A stretch of 64,000 nt of DNA from Ruminococcus flavefaciens (GCF_900119075.1 NZ_FPIP01000002.1:62001-126000), one strand, 5' to 3'. Positions 1 through 9,495 are shown, numbered from the stretch's first letter. Notes: generated by a model from the letters alone, not told the origin. A program made the numbers and translations.

Positions 1-662
1 CCGCCGACTACAAGCATTATGTCAGAGTTTTTGGCAAGCTCGGCAGCGTCGGACTGACGTGTGTCGGTAGCGTTGCAAATGGTATCATATATGACGATAT
101 CGGGATCGTCCTTCGGGATCACGTTTAAACACTCACCCCATACTACTATATTATACGTCGTTTGCGCCACAATTGCAAGCTTTTTTCGCAAATTTTTATA
201 ATTTTTTTCAAAAAAGGCTTTTAGCTCAAAGTTGTCCTTAAAAACAAGGCAATTTTCGTCACAATGACCAACTATGCCCTGAACCTCGGGGTGGTTGCGG
301 TCTCCTGCTATTAGGATAAAGTATCCTTCGGCAGTTTTTTCAGCCACGATCTTGTGGATACGGGACACGAAAGGGCAGGTTGCGTCCAGCATACGGTTGC
401 CCTTAGCCTTTATCTGCTCGTAAATCTCCCTGCCTACGCCGTGGGAGCGGATAACTACAGTCTCATCGGGCTTCAGCTCGTCAACCGTGTCGATTATCCT
501 TGCGCCCTTGGCCTGCATATCGTTTACGACGTCCTGATTGTGGATAATAGGGCCGAGAGTAGCCACATTTGTGTTCTTTTCCAGCTCGCCGTAGACCATT
601 TTCACGGCTCTGTCAACGCCGAAGCAGAAGCCTGCGGACTTGGCAACTGTTACCTTATTCAT
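1..662 (-). CDS. ispH: 4-hydroxy-3-methylbut-2-enyl diphosphate reductase (IspH), 3' end outside window
   Basis: The last step of the MEP isoprenoid pathway: an iron-sulfur enzyme that reduces HMBPP to IPP and DMAPP. The reverse strand reads MNKVTVAKSAGFCFGVDRAV, with the first cluster Cys in GFCFGV, then ATLGPIIHN, IRSHGVG, DATCPFV (second Cys), GDRNHPEVQG, AQTTYN and DTICNATDTRQ (third Cys). About 220 residues are visible, and the frame stays open at the window edge. The usual IspH is about 280-300 residues; clostridial forms are often fused to S1 domains, which cannot be judged here. The ATG lies inside the end of plsC (8-bp overlap), which indicates translational coupling in a cmk-plsC-ispH operon. 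A Lys/Phe-rich stretch near residues 140-160 is AT-rich and contains a promoter-like sequence. Confidence 0.95.
   Translation of the reverse strand, partial: MNKVTVAKSAGFCFGVDRAVKMVYGELEKNTNVATLGPIIHNQDVVNDMQAKGARIIDTVDELKPDETVVIRSHGVGREIYEQIKAKGNRMLDATCPFVSRIHKIVAEKTAEGYFILIAGDRNHPEVQGIVGHCDENCLVFKDNFELKAFFEKNYKNLRKKLAIVAQTTYNIVVWGECLNVIPKDDPDIVIYDTICNATDTRQSDAAELAKNSDIMLVVG
150..178 (-). promoter_or_regulatory. promoter-like sequence inside ispH
   Basis: On the minus strand TTGCAA, a 17-bp gap and a perfect TATAAT lie within ispH coding sequence. It would read towards the 3' part of ispH and beyond the window edge. This is a sequence match only. AT-rich codons could produce it by chance. 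Confidence 0.3.
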
Positions 663-1293
663 CAGCGGTATCCTCCTTTTTCTCCTCGGCAGGAGCCTCC
701 TGCTCGCCTTCAACAATGAGCTTTATATCAGCCATATAGCGGTTCTTGAGCTTTACAAGCTGACGCGGATTGGGAGTATCGCTTATCTCGCAGTACTCCG
801 CAGGATCAATGGGAGTGCCGTATTTTACGGTGATATGTGTGCGGAATTTGAGCTTTCCCTCGAAAACTATGCCTACGGGGATTATATGCTTGCCTGAACG
901 GGCAGCGATAAGTGCCGCTCCTGTGTGACCTCTGCCCACCTTGCCGTCCTTGGAGCGAGTGCCCTCGGGGAATATCATAAGGCTTCTTCCGCTGTCAAGG
1001 CGTTCAACGGCAGTATCTATAACTCCCGTGTCGCCCTTGCCGCGAGCCACGGGAAAAGCTCCGAGGGAGCTTATGAGCCACGCGAAGAGCTTGTTTTGGA
1101 AGAGCTCCTCCTTAGCCATGAATGCGTATTTGCCCCTGCCGCCTGCGCCGAGAATAGGCGGATCGGCATTTGAGCGGTGATTTGAGGCATAGATAACAGG
1201 AGTACCCTTGGGGATATTCTCCCTGCCCTCAAAGCGGAGCTTGTATGCAATGTGCATTGCGAGCCATACCAGAAACTTTGCTATGTAATACAT
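655..1293 (-). CDS. plsC: 1-acyl-sn-glycerol-3-phosphate acyltransferase (PlsC)
   Basis: Transfers an acyl chain to lysophosphatidic acid to make phosphatidic acid at the inner face of the membrane. The 212-residue length is normal. The HX4D catalytic motif is seen as NHRSNAD near residue 38. The substrate-binding motif FPEGTRS lies near residue 109, and there is a hydrophobic N-terminal segment. The C-terminal 15 residues are Glu-rich (EAPAEEKKED). The ATG start follows AAGGAGAAGC. It lies 10 bp after cmk and overlaps ispH, the conserved clostridial order cmk-plsC-ispH. Confidence 0.93.
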   Translation of the reverse strand: MYYIAKFLVWLAMHIAYKLRFEGRENIPKGTPVIYASNHRSNADPPILGAGGRGKYAFMAKEELFQNKLFAWLISSLGAFPVARGKGDTGVIDTAVERLDSGRSLMIFPEGTRSKDGKVGRGHTGAALIAARSGKHIIPVGIVFEGKLKFRTHITVKYGTPIDPAEYCEISDTPNPRQLVKLKNRYMADIKLIVEGEQEAPAEEKKEDTADE

Positions 1294-1303
1294 AAGCTTC
1301 TCC

Positions 1304-1966
1304 TTATTTTACTCTGTCGGTGATTATCTTCACGATAGCTGCCGCGGACTCCTCTAAATTCAGCTTTGTTGTGTCCACAAGCACAGCGTCCTCAGCCTGT
1401 TTCAGCGGAGCTGTCTCGCGGTGCATATCCTGATAGTCGCGCTTGATGATATCGTCGAGTATCTCCTGATATGTGGGGCAGTTGGGCTTCTCGGCAAGCT
1501 CCTTGTAGCGGCGGTTTGCTCTTTCCTCGGCAGAAGCTGTTAGGAATATCTTCACATCAGCGTTGGGGAGAACTACCGTGCCGATATCGCGTCCGTCCAT
1601 GAGTACGTTGTTTTCACGGGCTATTTTCTGCTGAGTCTCGAAGAGGTATGCTCTTACCGCAGGGATAGCCGATGTGCGTGAAGCCGCCATTGATATCTCG
1701 GGAGTTCTGATAAGGTCTGAAACGTCCCTGTCACCGAGGAAAACGCGCTGAGCGCCGTCGATGAATCTGAGCTGAACGTCAGCCTTTGGCAGAGAAGCCT
1801 CGATATCCTCGTCCTTGATGTTGTTCTCGGTGATATAGAGGGCGATAGTGCGGTAGAGAGCGCCTGTATCTACATAAATGTAGCCCAGCTCCTTTGACAC
1901 CATTTTTGCGATAGTGCTCTTGCCTGCACCTGCAGGTCCGTCAATTGCGATATTTACAGTTTTCAT
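1304..1966 (-). CDS. cmk: cytidylate kinase
   Basis: Phosphorylates CMP and dCMP with ATP. The 220-residue protein starts MKTVNIAIDGPAGAGKSTIA with its P-loop (GPAGAGKS) at residues 10-17. Later come the CMP-binding segments YVDTGALYR and MDGRDIGTVV, and a LID-like RANRRYKE. The open frame runs 44 codons further upstream, but the ATG at 1966 is preceded by AAAGGAGC at good spacing and matches the normal Cmk N-terminus, so I chose it. It is first in an operon with plsC and ispH. Confidence 0.96.
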   Translation of the reverse strand: MKTVNIAIDGPAGAGKSTIAKMVSKELGYIYVDTGALYRTIALYITENNIKDEDIEASLPKADVQLRFIDGAQRVFLGDRDVSDLIRTPEISMAASRTSAIPAVRAYLFETQQKIARENNVLMDGRDIGTVVLPNADVKIFLTASAEERANRRYKELAEKPNCPTYQEILDDIIKRDYQDMHRETAPLKQAEDAVLVDTTKLNLEESAAAIVKIITDRVK

Positions 1967-2000
1967 TATGATAGCTCCTTTATATAATAAGTATACTCTG

Positions 2001-3053
2001 TTATTTTTTAGCCTTTTCCATGTAAGCCTCAAAGCTTTCCGCAGCTCCTGCGGAAGTGGATGTATAGGCATAATAGGAGAGGATATATGACGCATCAACA
2101 GCGTTTACTGAACCGTTTGAATCAACGTCAGCCGCAAGAGTCTGTCTGTCGTCAGTGAATGTGGTCTTTTTGCCGCTGGACACGGAAGCGTACTCAGTCA
2201 GCGCTATGGAAGCGTCAACAGCGTTGACAGAAAAATCGTTATTTATGTCGCCTAACTTGTAGGGCGGATCGGCAATAACGGTAATGCCCCCTGTAGCAAG
2301 CCCGTTGGTGAAGATGTGCTTTGTCATAGCTTCGCCCTTGCTGTCGTAGGCAAAATTAGTAAACAAAGGCTTTATCTTGCCGTATTTGGAGTCTCCTATC
2401 TTTACATCGAATACATCGCCCTTCTTGCAGTCCGCAGGGAGAGTGAATGTGAGCTCCCACATAATGCCGTCAGCGCCAAGGTCGGAACCTCCGCTGGTGG
2501 TAAGCACCATAAAATCCTTGGTATCGCCGAAAGCCTGCTCTGTGGTGAGTTTTTCCACAGCCTTGCCTGCAACTGCTGTCTCAGCGGTCATGCGGCTGTC
2601 GTAGTAAACGTAGATAAGAGTATCGCAGTACAGACCGTTTGCACCGTCAACGGACAGATATATCTTCTGCTTTTTGGTTCTTGCCTCGGTCTGGCAGACC
2701 TCTGTGCTGCTAAGGTGGAAAACAGGCTGTCCCTGTACAGCAGGCTTGTATGTAGTGGTAGTCGTTGTAGTCGTCGGTGCGGCTGTAGTGACCTTGGCTG
2801 TTGTAGTTGTTGTCGCCTTGGCAGTTGTGGTCGCCTTTGCGGTAGTTGTTGTGACAGCAGGCTTTGCAGTCGTAGTAGTGACTGCTTTCTTTGCTGTAGT
2901 GGTCACAGCAGGAGCGCTTACTCTGTTTGTATTATAAATAGTATCGCCGCTTACAGCAGCTTTGTTTTCTGCCATTGTTCCCATGGGGGACGGCATTGCG
3001 CCGACTATCAAAGCTGCGGCAGCTGCCGCGGAAATAATCCCTTTAAGCTTCAT
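2001..3053 (-). CDS. Secreted cohesin-like plus dockerin protein (putative adaptor scaffoldin)
   Basis: A 350-residue protein. A signal peptide (MKLKGIISAAAAAALIVGAM) leads into a Thr/Ala-rich linker of Ala-Lys and poly-Thr runs at about residues 45-105. A beta-rich domain at about 110-260 follows, with cohesin-type features: GLYCDTLIYVYYDSRM near the start, then DGIMWELTFTLPADCKKGD, and TGGITV at the end. A C-terminal dockerin at about 265-345 has two Ca-binding loops (DINNDFSVNAVDAS and DVDSNGSVNAVDAS). In R. flavefaciens the small scaffoldin ScaC joins one cohesin to one dockerin and swaps enzyme specificity; this protein could act the same way, which is inference. Start: ATG at 3053 after TTGGAGG, preferred over an in-frame TTG 12 bp upstream. 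The dockerin type matches that of the SGNH protein at 23692, not those of the GH9 enzymes. Confidence 0.75.
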   Translation of the reverse strand: MKLKGIISAAAAAALIVGAMPSPMGTMAENKAAVSGDTIYNTNRVSAPAVTTTAKKAVTTTTAKPAVTTTTAKATTTAKATTTTTAKVTTAAPTTTTTTTTYKPAVQGQPVFHLSSTEVCQTEARTKKQKIYLSVDGANGLYCDTLIYVYYDSRMTAETAVAGKAVEKLTTEQAFGDTKDFMVLTTSGGSDLGADGIMWELTFTLPADCKKGDVFDVKIGDSKYGKIKPLFTNFAYDSKGEAMTKHIFTNGLATGGITVIADPPYKLGDINNDFSVNAVDASIALTEYASVSSGKKTTFTDDRQTLAADVDSNGSVNAVDASYILSYYAYTSTSAGAAESFEAYMEKAKK

Positions 3054-3094
3054 AAAAACCTCCAAAAATTACGTTATATCCCTGTACAGTTGAA

Positions 3095-5707
3095 TTATTC
3101 GTCCATTCTGCGCAGTCTCCACTCGTCGTACTGCATTTTCGACATGAGCACCTTTCGGGGCTTAGCGCCCTCGCTGGCGCCGATGACTCCGCGCTCTTCA
3201 AGCTCGTCCATGATACGTGCTGCTCTTGCGTAGCCCAGCTTCAGCTTTCTCTGGAGCATTGATGTGGACAGCTGTCCTGCGTCCACAGCTACCTTTATGG
3301 CAGCCTCAACGATATCCTCGTCACTGCCGCCGCCCGTCGAAGCACCGCTGTCAGAGCCGCCTGAGCTGCCCTGAGCCTGCGGAGTATAATTGTCAACGGT
3401 CACTACGACATCAGGATCGTATTTGACCTCTGCCTGTGCTTTGATATAGCGGACTGTTTCCGCGATATCGTCATTTGGCGAGAAGCAGCCCTGTACACGG
3501 ACAGGCTTGCCTGCGCCGATAGGCATATACAGCATATCGCCGTTTCCGAGGAGCTTGTCCGCGCCGCCCATATCAATGATAGTACGGGAGTCGGTGACGG
3601 ATTTTACCGAGAGAGCGATACGGCTTGGGATATTGGCTTTGATAAGACCTGTGATAACGTCGGTGGTAGGACGCTGTGTTGCAACTACAAGGTGCATACC
3701 TGCGGCACGTCCCATTTGTGCAAGACGGCAGATGTAGTCCTCCACGTCCTTGCCTGCAACCAGCATCATATCAGCAAGCTCGTCGATGAATACGACTATC
3801 TGAGGCATTCTCACAAGGTCGCCGTCCACCTCTGCAAGCTCGTTGTAGGACTTTAAGTCGTTGGCACCTGCCTCTGCGAAGATATTATAGCGGCGCATCA
3901 TTTCGTTTACCGCCCAGCAGAGAGCACCTGCGGCACGTTTACAGTCCGTAACGATAGGAATGAGCAGGTGTGGGATATTCTCGAATATCTTGAATTCAAC
4001 GATCTTAGGATCGATGAGTATGAGCTTTACCTCGTCGGGAGTTGCATTGTAGAGGATACTCATTATAATAGAACGGGTGCAGACGGATTTACCGGAACCC
4101 GTCGTACCTGCGATGATAACATGGGGCATTTTTGCGATATCACCAAGGATTATATTGCCTGTGATATCCTTGCCGACAGCAAATGTCAGCTTGCTCTTTG
4201 AATCTCTGAACTCGGGAGAAGCGATTATCTCTCGGAGAGTTACCGTATCCTTGGTGGTGTTCGGTATCTCGATGCCTACAGCCGCCTTTCCGGGTACGGG
4301 AGCTTCTATACGGACGCCCTGAGCCGCAAGGCTGAGAGCAATATCGTCTTCAAGCCCCTTTATTTTTGAAACCTTGATACCGGGACCCGGCTGTATCTCG
4401 TAACGGGTGATAGACGGTCCGCGGAAGATGTCCTTTATCCTTACCTCGACGCCGAAGCTTGACAGAGTATTCTTGATGACCTCAGCCTTTTCACGCATTT
4501 CCTCCATAGCCTCGGTACGGTTTGAGCGTATCTCGGGACGGGTGAGTATGTCGATAGGGGGAAGTATGTACACGGGCTTTTCTTCCTCGGGCTCTTCCTC
4601 CTCGATGATCTCCTCGTCAGCGTTAACGGGCTTCTTGTCAGCCGCCTTGCTGATAAGCTGTTCGAGTCCCTCGTCGGTGACTGCTGTCTCCTCGTTTTCT
4701 TCGGGAACTTCCTCGGGCACTGCCTCAGGAGCCTTTACCTTTTTCAGCGGCGGAAGCTTTTCCGCAGGTGAAGGTGCGGGAGACTGATCGATATCGACAT
4801 CTATGGAGCTTCCGTCGTCCTCGGGCGCAGCGCTGTCGTGAACGATAAGGTGGTCTGTGGGGAGCGGTATATCCAAGTCAAAGAAGCCGTCGGGGAGAGC
4901 CTCCACAGCTTTTTTGTTCTGCGCTTTTTTCTCAGAGGGCTTCTGTGAGGACTTACGGGAATTAGCGATGTTTATAGCTTCGAGGTCGGCGTCGAAGTTG
5001 CGCTTCTCGCGGTCGTCGTCGTTGTCGTCGTCCTCAAATGCGTCTACGAAGTCTCCGCCGATGAACATATTCTGTATGCCGTTGACGCATTTTCCGATGA
5101 ATACGAATGGAGTTGCAAGGAGCTTGAGAAAGTCCACAAGTCCGCGTCCCGAAAGGAGCATACCGAACACGAAGAACAGTACCAGTGATATGAGCCTTGC
5201 GCCAAGCTTGCCGAAGAATTTCAGCAGAGGTCCTGCGAAAAGGAGACTTGCCACGCCGCCGCTTTTCAGCTTAGCGCCCTCCTCGTAGAGTATCTTGAAG
5301 TGACCGCCCCATGTACCGCCGGGGATACGTCCCACCACGAATATCTGGAATGCGGCGCTTGCAAGGAATATCATTGCGATACACCAGACGTTCCTGCCGC
5401 TGAGGTCCTTTTTGGTCTGCTCGGTGCCAAGTTTAACCGCTGTGTATATGAGTATAACGGGTATGAGGAACGCCGCTATGCCGAAAACTCCAAGCAGGAG
5501 ATTATGCAGTGCCAGCCAGCCCTTTGTACCCTTTACGAGCACCATGAGAGCGGTGAGGACTCCCAGTGCGAAAAGGAGTATCGACCACAGCTGATTGCTT
5601 TCGTTCTGCGGAGCCGTCGTCTTTGTATTTGCCTTGACAGGCTCTCTTTTGGGAGCTTCTGACTTTTTCTTCGGTGCTCCCTTGGTATTTTTCTTTGCTT
5701 CTGCCAT
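3095..5707 (-). CDS. ftsK: FtsK/SpoIIIE DNA translocase
   Basis: Pumps chromosomal DNA through the closing division or sporulation septum. It has 870 residues. An N-terminal set of about four membrane helices spans residues 35-210, and a charged Pro/Glu-rich linker spans 210-390. The FtsK alpha/beta motor follows with Walker A GTTGSGKS near residue 535, Walker B VVFIDELADMM, and VATQRPTTDVITG. A C-terminal winged-helix gamma domain (LQRKLKLGYARAARIMDEL) reads KOPS/SRS sites. The ATG follows CGGAGG. The next gene upstream is tepA-like, as in Bacillus, where ymfB/tepA sits beside spoIIIE. Whether it is the vegetative or the sporulation paralogue cannot be told from sequence alone. Confidence 0.95.
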   Translation of the reverse strand: MAEAKKNTKGAPKKKSEAPKREPVKANTKTTAPQNESNQLWSILLFALGVLTALMVLVKGTKGWLALHNLLLGVFGIAAFLIPVILIYTAVKLGTEQTKKDLSGRNVWCIAMIFLASAAFQIFVVGRIPGGTWGGHFKILYEEGAKLKSGGVASLLFAGPLLKFFGKLGARLISLVLFFVFGMLLSGRGLVDFLKLLATPFVFIGKCVNGIQNMFIGGDFVDAFEDDDNDDDREKRNFDADLEAINIANSRKSSQKPSEKKAQNKKAVEALPDGFFDLDIPLPTDHLIVHDSAAPEDDGSSIDVDIDQSPAPSPAEKLPPLKKVKAPEAVPEEVPEENEETAVTDEGLEQLISKAADKKPVNADEEIIEEEEPEEEKPVYILPPIDILTRPEIRSNRTEAMEEMREKAEVIKNTLSSFGVEVRIKDIFRGPSITRYEIQPGPGIKVSKIKGLEDDIALSLAAQGVRIEAPVPGKAAVGIEIPNTTKDTVTLREIIASPEFRDSKSKLTFAVGKDITGNIILGDIAKMPHVIIAGTTGSGKSVCTRSIIMSILYNATPDEVKLILIDPKIVEFKIFENIPHLLIPIVTDCKRAAGALCWAVNEMMRRYNIFAEAGANDLKSYNELAEVDGDLVRMPQIVVFIDELADMMLVAGKDVEDYICRLAQMGRAAGMHLVVATQRPTTDVITGLIKANIPSRIALSVKSVTDSRTIIDMGGADKLLGNGDMLYMPIGAGKPVRVQGCFSPNDDIAETVRYIKAQAEVKYDPDVVVTVDNYTPQAQGSSGGSDSGASTGGGSDEDIVEAAIKVAVDAGQLSTSMLQRKLKLGYARAARIMDELEERGVIGASEGAKPRKVLMSKMQYDEWRLRRMDE

Positions 5708-5797
5708 ATTTGCCTCCGTTGTTCTTTCACATTATGTATCCGTGCCGATATTGTAGCATAAAATATGCGCAAAAAAGCGCGTATCGGCACAGCGCGG

Positions 5798-6508
5798 TCA
5801 GTCCGCGTATCTTTTTTCTGTAGTTTCTATCATCTCGTAAAGACAGTCCATTGCGTCACCGAGACTTCCAAGGCTGTCGATAAGTCCCAGCTCTACGGCT
5901 TTTTCGCCCTCAACCACGCTTCCCACATCGAGAACGAGCTCCTCGGTGTTCATCAGCAGAGTACGGAAGTTTTCCTCGGTGATACTGCTGTTTTTCGTGA
6001 CGAAGCGAACTATCCTGTCCTGCATCTTGTCGAAATAGGAGAGAGTCTGAGGCACTCCGAGAACAGTGCCGTTCATGCGGACGGGGTGGATAGTCATTGA
6101 AGCCGTAGGAACGATGAATGAGCGCTTTGCACTGACGGCGAGGGGGACTCCGATAGAGTGTCCGCCGCCCACGACCAGCGATACGGTGGGAGTTTTCATG
6201 CCTGCGATAAGCTCCGCAATGGCAAGCCCTGCCTCCACGTCACCGCCTACGGTGTTGAGGATAATGAGCAGTCCCTCAACGCTCCTGTCCTGTTCGATAG
6301 CCACAAGAGCAGGGATAATATGCTCGTATTTGGTGGTCTTGTTCTGCTCTGCCAGAACGTAATGTCCTTCTATCTGTCCGACTACGGACAGGCAGTGGAT
6401 AAGGTGCTTTGAATTTCTGGATACCGTCTGACCGTTTTCACGGGCGAGCTCGGCTTCTTCAAGCGCCTCCTCCGCAGGAGAATCGACCTTTTTATTTTCG
6501 TCTGTCAT
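5798..6508 (-). CDS. TepA-type ClpP-fold serine protease
   Basis: A 236-residue cytoplasmic ClpP-family protein of the TepA/YmfB type. Features seen: [20 protein letters not shown] (the oxyanion-type loop), [15 protein letters not shown] with the presumed nucleophile Ser, and MTIHPVRM with the presumed His. The acidic N-terminus (residues 1-30) is Glu/Ala-rich. I chose the ATG at 6508 because it follows GGAGGT at 6-bp spacing. The open frame extends 27 codons further, but those translate to an unlikely N-terminus. It lies 90 bp upstream of ftsK on the same strand, a pairing conserved in Firmicutes. Members have been linked to protein export and spore-related proteolysis, but the substrate is not known here. 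Confidence 0.85.
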   Translation of the reverse strand: MTDENKKVDSPAEEALEEAELARENGQTVSRNSKHLIHCLSVVGQIEGHYVLAEQNKTTKYEHIIPALVAIEQDRSVEGLLIILNTVGGDVEAGLAIAELIAGMKTPTVSLVVGGGHSIGVPLAVSAKRSFIVPTASMTIHPVRMNGTVLGVPQTLSYFDKMQDRIVRFVTKNSSITEENFRTLLMNTEELVLDVGSVVEGEKAVELGLIDSLGSLGDAMDCLYEMIETTEKRYAD

Positions 6509-6861
6509 GTATACACCTCCGAAGCTATTTTGCGCAGGCTTCGTGAGCGTATACATTATTATTATATACTTTTGCATTTTAAAAGTCAAGCGAATTAAGA
6601 GCTAAGAACTAAGAGCTAAGAACTAAGAGCTAAGAACTAAGAGCTGAGAACTAAGAGCTAAGAACTAAGAGCTGAGAATTGAGAGTTAAGAATGCAGGGG
6701 GCGCTGGCTCAGCTCTTTCCGAAAATAATGCAGCCGTATACATTTTGCGGCGTAAGCGATATTCGGCTAACGATCCTGATGAATGTGAGCGAGTTTACGA
6801 GCGGCAACGTGGCAAGCGGTCGAGCTGGCACAGCTCGTTTGTGAAAAATGTTGTTTTTGGC
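6509..6861. other. gene-free stretch upstream of the first GH9 gene
   Basis: It holds the heptad repeat array at 6593-6692 and then about 150 bp of unique sequence with no credible gene. A 7-bp hairpin (CGAGCTG/CAGCTCG, loop GCA) lies at 6821-6837. The long frame open through this region is only the upstream extension of the GH9 frame and has no ribosome site. Confidence 0.6.
6593..6692. repeat. heptad tandem repeat, consensus CTAAGAR
   Basis: About fourteen consecutive 7-bp units alternate CTAAGAA and CTAAGAG, drifting to CTGAGAA and TTGAGAG at the right end. Similar arrays in the window are at 33942-33975 and 37369-37445. Confidence 0.9.
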
Positions 6862-6890
6862 TTGACAAATCTGCGGTTTTATTGTATATT
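6862..6890 (+). promoter_or_regulatory. sigma-A type promoter for the first GH9 gene
   Basis: TTGACA at 6862-6867, a 17-bp spacer and TATATT at 6885-6890. The start codon is about 60 bp downstream of the predicted transcript start. Confidence 0.75.
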
Positions 6891-6954
6891 TAAGGTGTAT
6901 AGGTGTGGTGCGCTGCCACATCTGAAAATATTTAATACGAGAGGGGTATTAAAA

Positions 6955-9495
6955 ATGATAATCAAAAAAATCACGGCGGCAGCTTCTGCACTCGCTATGT
7001 CTATGGGTATGCTCTCATACGCTCCCACAGCAGGTCAGCAGGACGCTGCTTCCACAGCAAAGGCAGCTTCAAGCTACAACTACGCTGAGGCTCTCCAGAA
7101 GTCAATGTTCTTCTACGAAGTACAGCAGTCAGGCAAGCTCCCCGAATGGAATCAGGTACCGTGGCGTGCAGACTCCATGGTGGACGAGGACGGCAAAGAG
7201 ACTGATGTTGTTCCCGGCGGCTGGTTCGACGCAGGCGACCACTTCAAGTTCTGCCTTACAAATGCTTACTCGGCTTCTATGCTGGGCTGGGGCTACATCG
7301 AGTATGAGGACGCTGTTAAAAAGGCCGGTCTTGACGACCTCTACCGTAAGAACCTTCAGTGGGGACTTGACTACGTTATGGGCTGCGACAAGGGCGGCGG
7401 AAGCGTAGTAGGAACTATCGGCGACTTCACAGGCGGCTCTACCGACCATAACATCTGGTGCAGCGCCGAGGTATACCTCCGCAAGCATCATCTTAACAAC
7501 GGCGACTGGGAGCGTCCTTATGACGTTATCAAGAATGCTTCCGTAGCAGGTCTTTCGGCAGCAGCACTTGCAGAGGGCTATATTATATTCAAGGACAGCG
7601 ATCCCGACAAGGCTGCCCAGTATCTCAAGCACGCAAAGGATCTCTTTGAGGGAGCTGACAAGATCAGAGCCTGCAAGGATATCGGCGGCATGAGCGGAAT
7701 GTACAAAACAGAATCATGGATCGACGACTGTATGTTCGCAGCTCTGTGGCTCTACAAGGCTACAGGCGATAAGACTTATCTTGACAAGGTCGAAAAGGAC
7801 TATATCCCCAACTTCCCGCTTGAGGAGCAGTCTACTGCAAGGAAGTATACATGGGGCCTCTGCTGGGACGATACTTCACAGGGCGCTGCATTCCTCTATG
7901 CTCAGATAACAAAGGATCAGGAGTGGATCGACCACTGCGCACGCCATCTCAAATACTGGATGGGCGAGGACGAGAAGAAGCTCCAGTCCATAACTCCAAA
8001 GGGACTTTCATGGCTGTTCCAGTGGGGCTGTCTCCGTCACGCAACAACAACTGCGTTCCTTGCAAAGCTGGGCTCTGATACAATATTCAAGGGCACTGCA
8101 AATGAGAGCAAGTTCGACAAATGGGGCGACTCACAGATGAACTACTGCTTCGGCGATAACGAAATGGGACTCAGCTATGTTCTCGGTATGGGTGAGAAAA
8201 GCCCTACAGCTATCCACCACAGAACAACTTCGGGCGTTCACGACGACCACTGGAATGACCTCGGTCAGAAGTCGAGCGGCACAGAGGGCTGGCAGACTGA
8301 GTATGCTCATACTCTCTACGGCGCACTTATCGGCGGTCCTGACAGCAAGGGCAACTACGGCGACTACAAGGTAGCAGATTACCAGTACACAGAGGTAGCT
8401 ATCGACTACAACGCAGGCTATACAGCTTGTCTCTGTGCTATGATAGACGATTACGGCGGAGCTCCTCTTGCAGACTTCCCGCCTGCTGAAATGCCGAAGT
8501 GGGCTGAGTGGGAGGTAGCTGCTGTAGTAAATGGAACAGCAGGTACTACATACACCGAGATAAAGGCTTGGGCTATGAACCACACAGCATGGCCTGCAAG
8601 AGTTGCCAAGGACGTTGAGTACAGATACTTCTTCGATGTATCTGAGGTCATCGACGCAGGTCTCTCTGTTGATGATATCAAGGTAGAGGGCAAGTCACAG
8701 CAGTACGAGAGCGGTCAGGGACACGCTACAGTTACAGGTCCTCACAAGTATGAGGGCGATCCTACAGGAAATACATACTATGCAAGCATAAAGTTCGACG
8801 ACGGCAGAGCTATCCAGCCTACAGGTCAGAGCGAGCACAGAGACGAGGTACAGTTCAGGATCTCTATTCCTGACGCAGTAGACGGCAAGTCCACAGCAGG
8901 AGCATGGGATACTTCAAACGACTGGTCATACCTCGGCGGTCTTGCAAAGGCTACAGACCTCAAGAAGGCTGATTCTCTCAACGAGCATATGCCTATGTAC
9001 GTTGACGGCGTTATCGCATGGGGCGAGGAGCCTGACGGCACTAAGTTCGTAGCTAAGCCATGCACAAAGGGCAATGGGAGTAGTACACCAGCAACAGGCA
9101 CAACAACCACAACAACCTCAGTTACAACTACAACAAGCAGTTCAACAAGCAGCACAACAACTGCTACAACAACTAAGAAGGATCCTGACAAGACTACCGT
9201 GACAACTACAAAGGGCGGACCTGACTATGAGGGCGATAACACAAAGCCTGACTGGGGCGACGCTAACTGCGACAAGGGCGTTGACCTTGCAGACGCTGTT
9301 ATCATCATGCAGGCTCTGGCTAATCCGAATAAGTACGGCACAAGCGGTACTGACGACCACCACATCACAGAGCAGGGTACTATCAACGGCGACGTTTTCG
9401 AGAACGGCTCGGGCATCACTTCAGCTGACGCTCTGACTATCCAGAAGTACCTTCTCCATACCATTCAGGTGCTCCCCGAGAGCTACAAAAAGTAA
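6955..9495 (+). CDS. GH9 endoglucanase with CBM3 and dockerin
   Basis: A secreted 846-residue cellulase that hydrolyses beta-1,4-glucan with inversion. Signal peptide at residues 1-35, then the GH9 (alpha/alpha)6 barrel to about 505. The base Asp pair is in GGWFDAGDHFKF (D92, D95) and the acid is Glu480 in QYTEVAIDYNA. A family-3 CBM of the c type (about 515-695, starting EVAAVVNGTAG) abuts the barrel, which is the theme-B architecture of processive endoglucanases. A Thr/Ser linker precedes a dockerin (about 760-846) with loops DANCDKGVDLAD and INGDVFENGSGITSAD. The ATG at 6955 follows GAGAGGGG; the frame is open 92 codons further upstream but without signal-peptide character. It is followed by a strong terminator, so it is monocistronic. 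Confidence 0.95.
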   Translation: MIIKKITAAASALAMSMGMLSYAPTAGQQDAASTAKAASSYNYAEALQKSMFFYEVQQSGKLPEWNQVPWRADSMVDEDGKETDVVPGGWFDAGDHFKFCLTNAYSASMLGWGYIEYEDAVKKAGLDDLYRKNLQWGLDYVMGCDKGGGSVVGTIGDFTGGSTDHNIWCSAEVYLRKHHLNNGDWERPYDVIKNASVAGLSAAALAEGYIIFKDSDPDKAAQYLKHAKDLFEGADKIRACKDIGGMSGMYKTESWIDDCMFAALWLYKATGDKTYLDKVEKDYIPNFPLEEQSTARKYTWGLCWDDTSQGAAFLYAQITKDQEWIDHCARHLKYWMGEDEKKLQSITPKGLSWLFQWGCLRHATTTAFLAKLGSDTIFKGTANESKFDKWGDSQMNYCFGDNEMGLSYVLGMGEKSPTAIHHRTTSGVHDDHWNDLGQKSSGTEGWQTEYAHTLYGALIGGPDSKGNYGDYKVADYQYTEVAIDYNAGYTACLCAMIDDYGGAPLADFPPAEMPKWAEWEVAAVVNGTAGTTYTEIKAWAMNHTAWPARVAKDVEYRYFFDVSEVIDAGLSVDDIKVEGKSQQYESGQGHATVTGPHKYEGDPTGNTYYASIKFDDGRAIQPTGQSEHRDEVQFRISIPDAVDGKSTAGAWDTSNDWSYLGGLAKATDLKKADSLNEHMPMYVDGVIAWGEEPDGTKFVAKPCTKGNGSSTPATGTTTTTTSVTTTTSSSTSSTTTATTTKKDPDKTTVTTTKGGPDYEGDNTKPDWGDANCDKGVDLADAVIIMQALANPNKYGTSGTDDHHITEQGTINGDVFENGSGITSADALTIQKYLLHTIQVLPESYKK

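Noticed and set aside
2316..3233. 305-codon plus-strand frame with many Cys and Ser residues
   Set aside because: It is the complement of the Thr-rich linker and cohesin-like gene; the Cys/Ser runs come from reversed ACA/GCA codons.
6593..6692. CRISPR array
   Set aside because: Units are 7 bp without spacers of constant size and no cas genes are nearby; it is a tandem repeat.
6679..6954. N-terminal extension of the first GH9 protein
   Set aside because: The region holds the heptad array end and the promoter; a signal peptide and ribosome site start at 6955.
9070..9210. ACA-rich repeats in the GH9 gene as a DNA repeat
   Set aside because: They encode the Thr linker between CBM and dockerin, normal for the genus.
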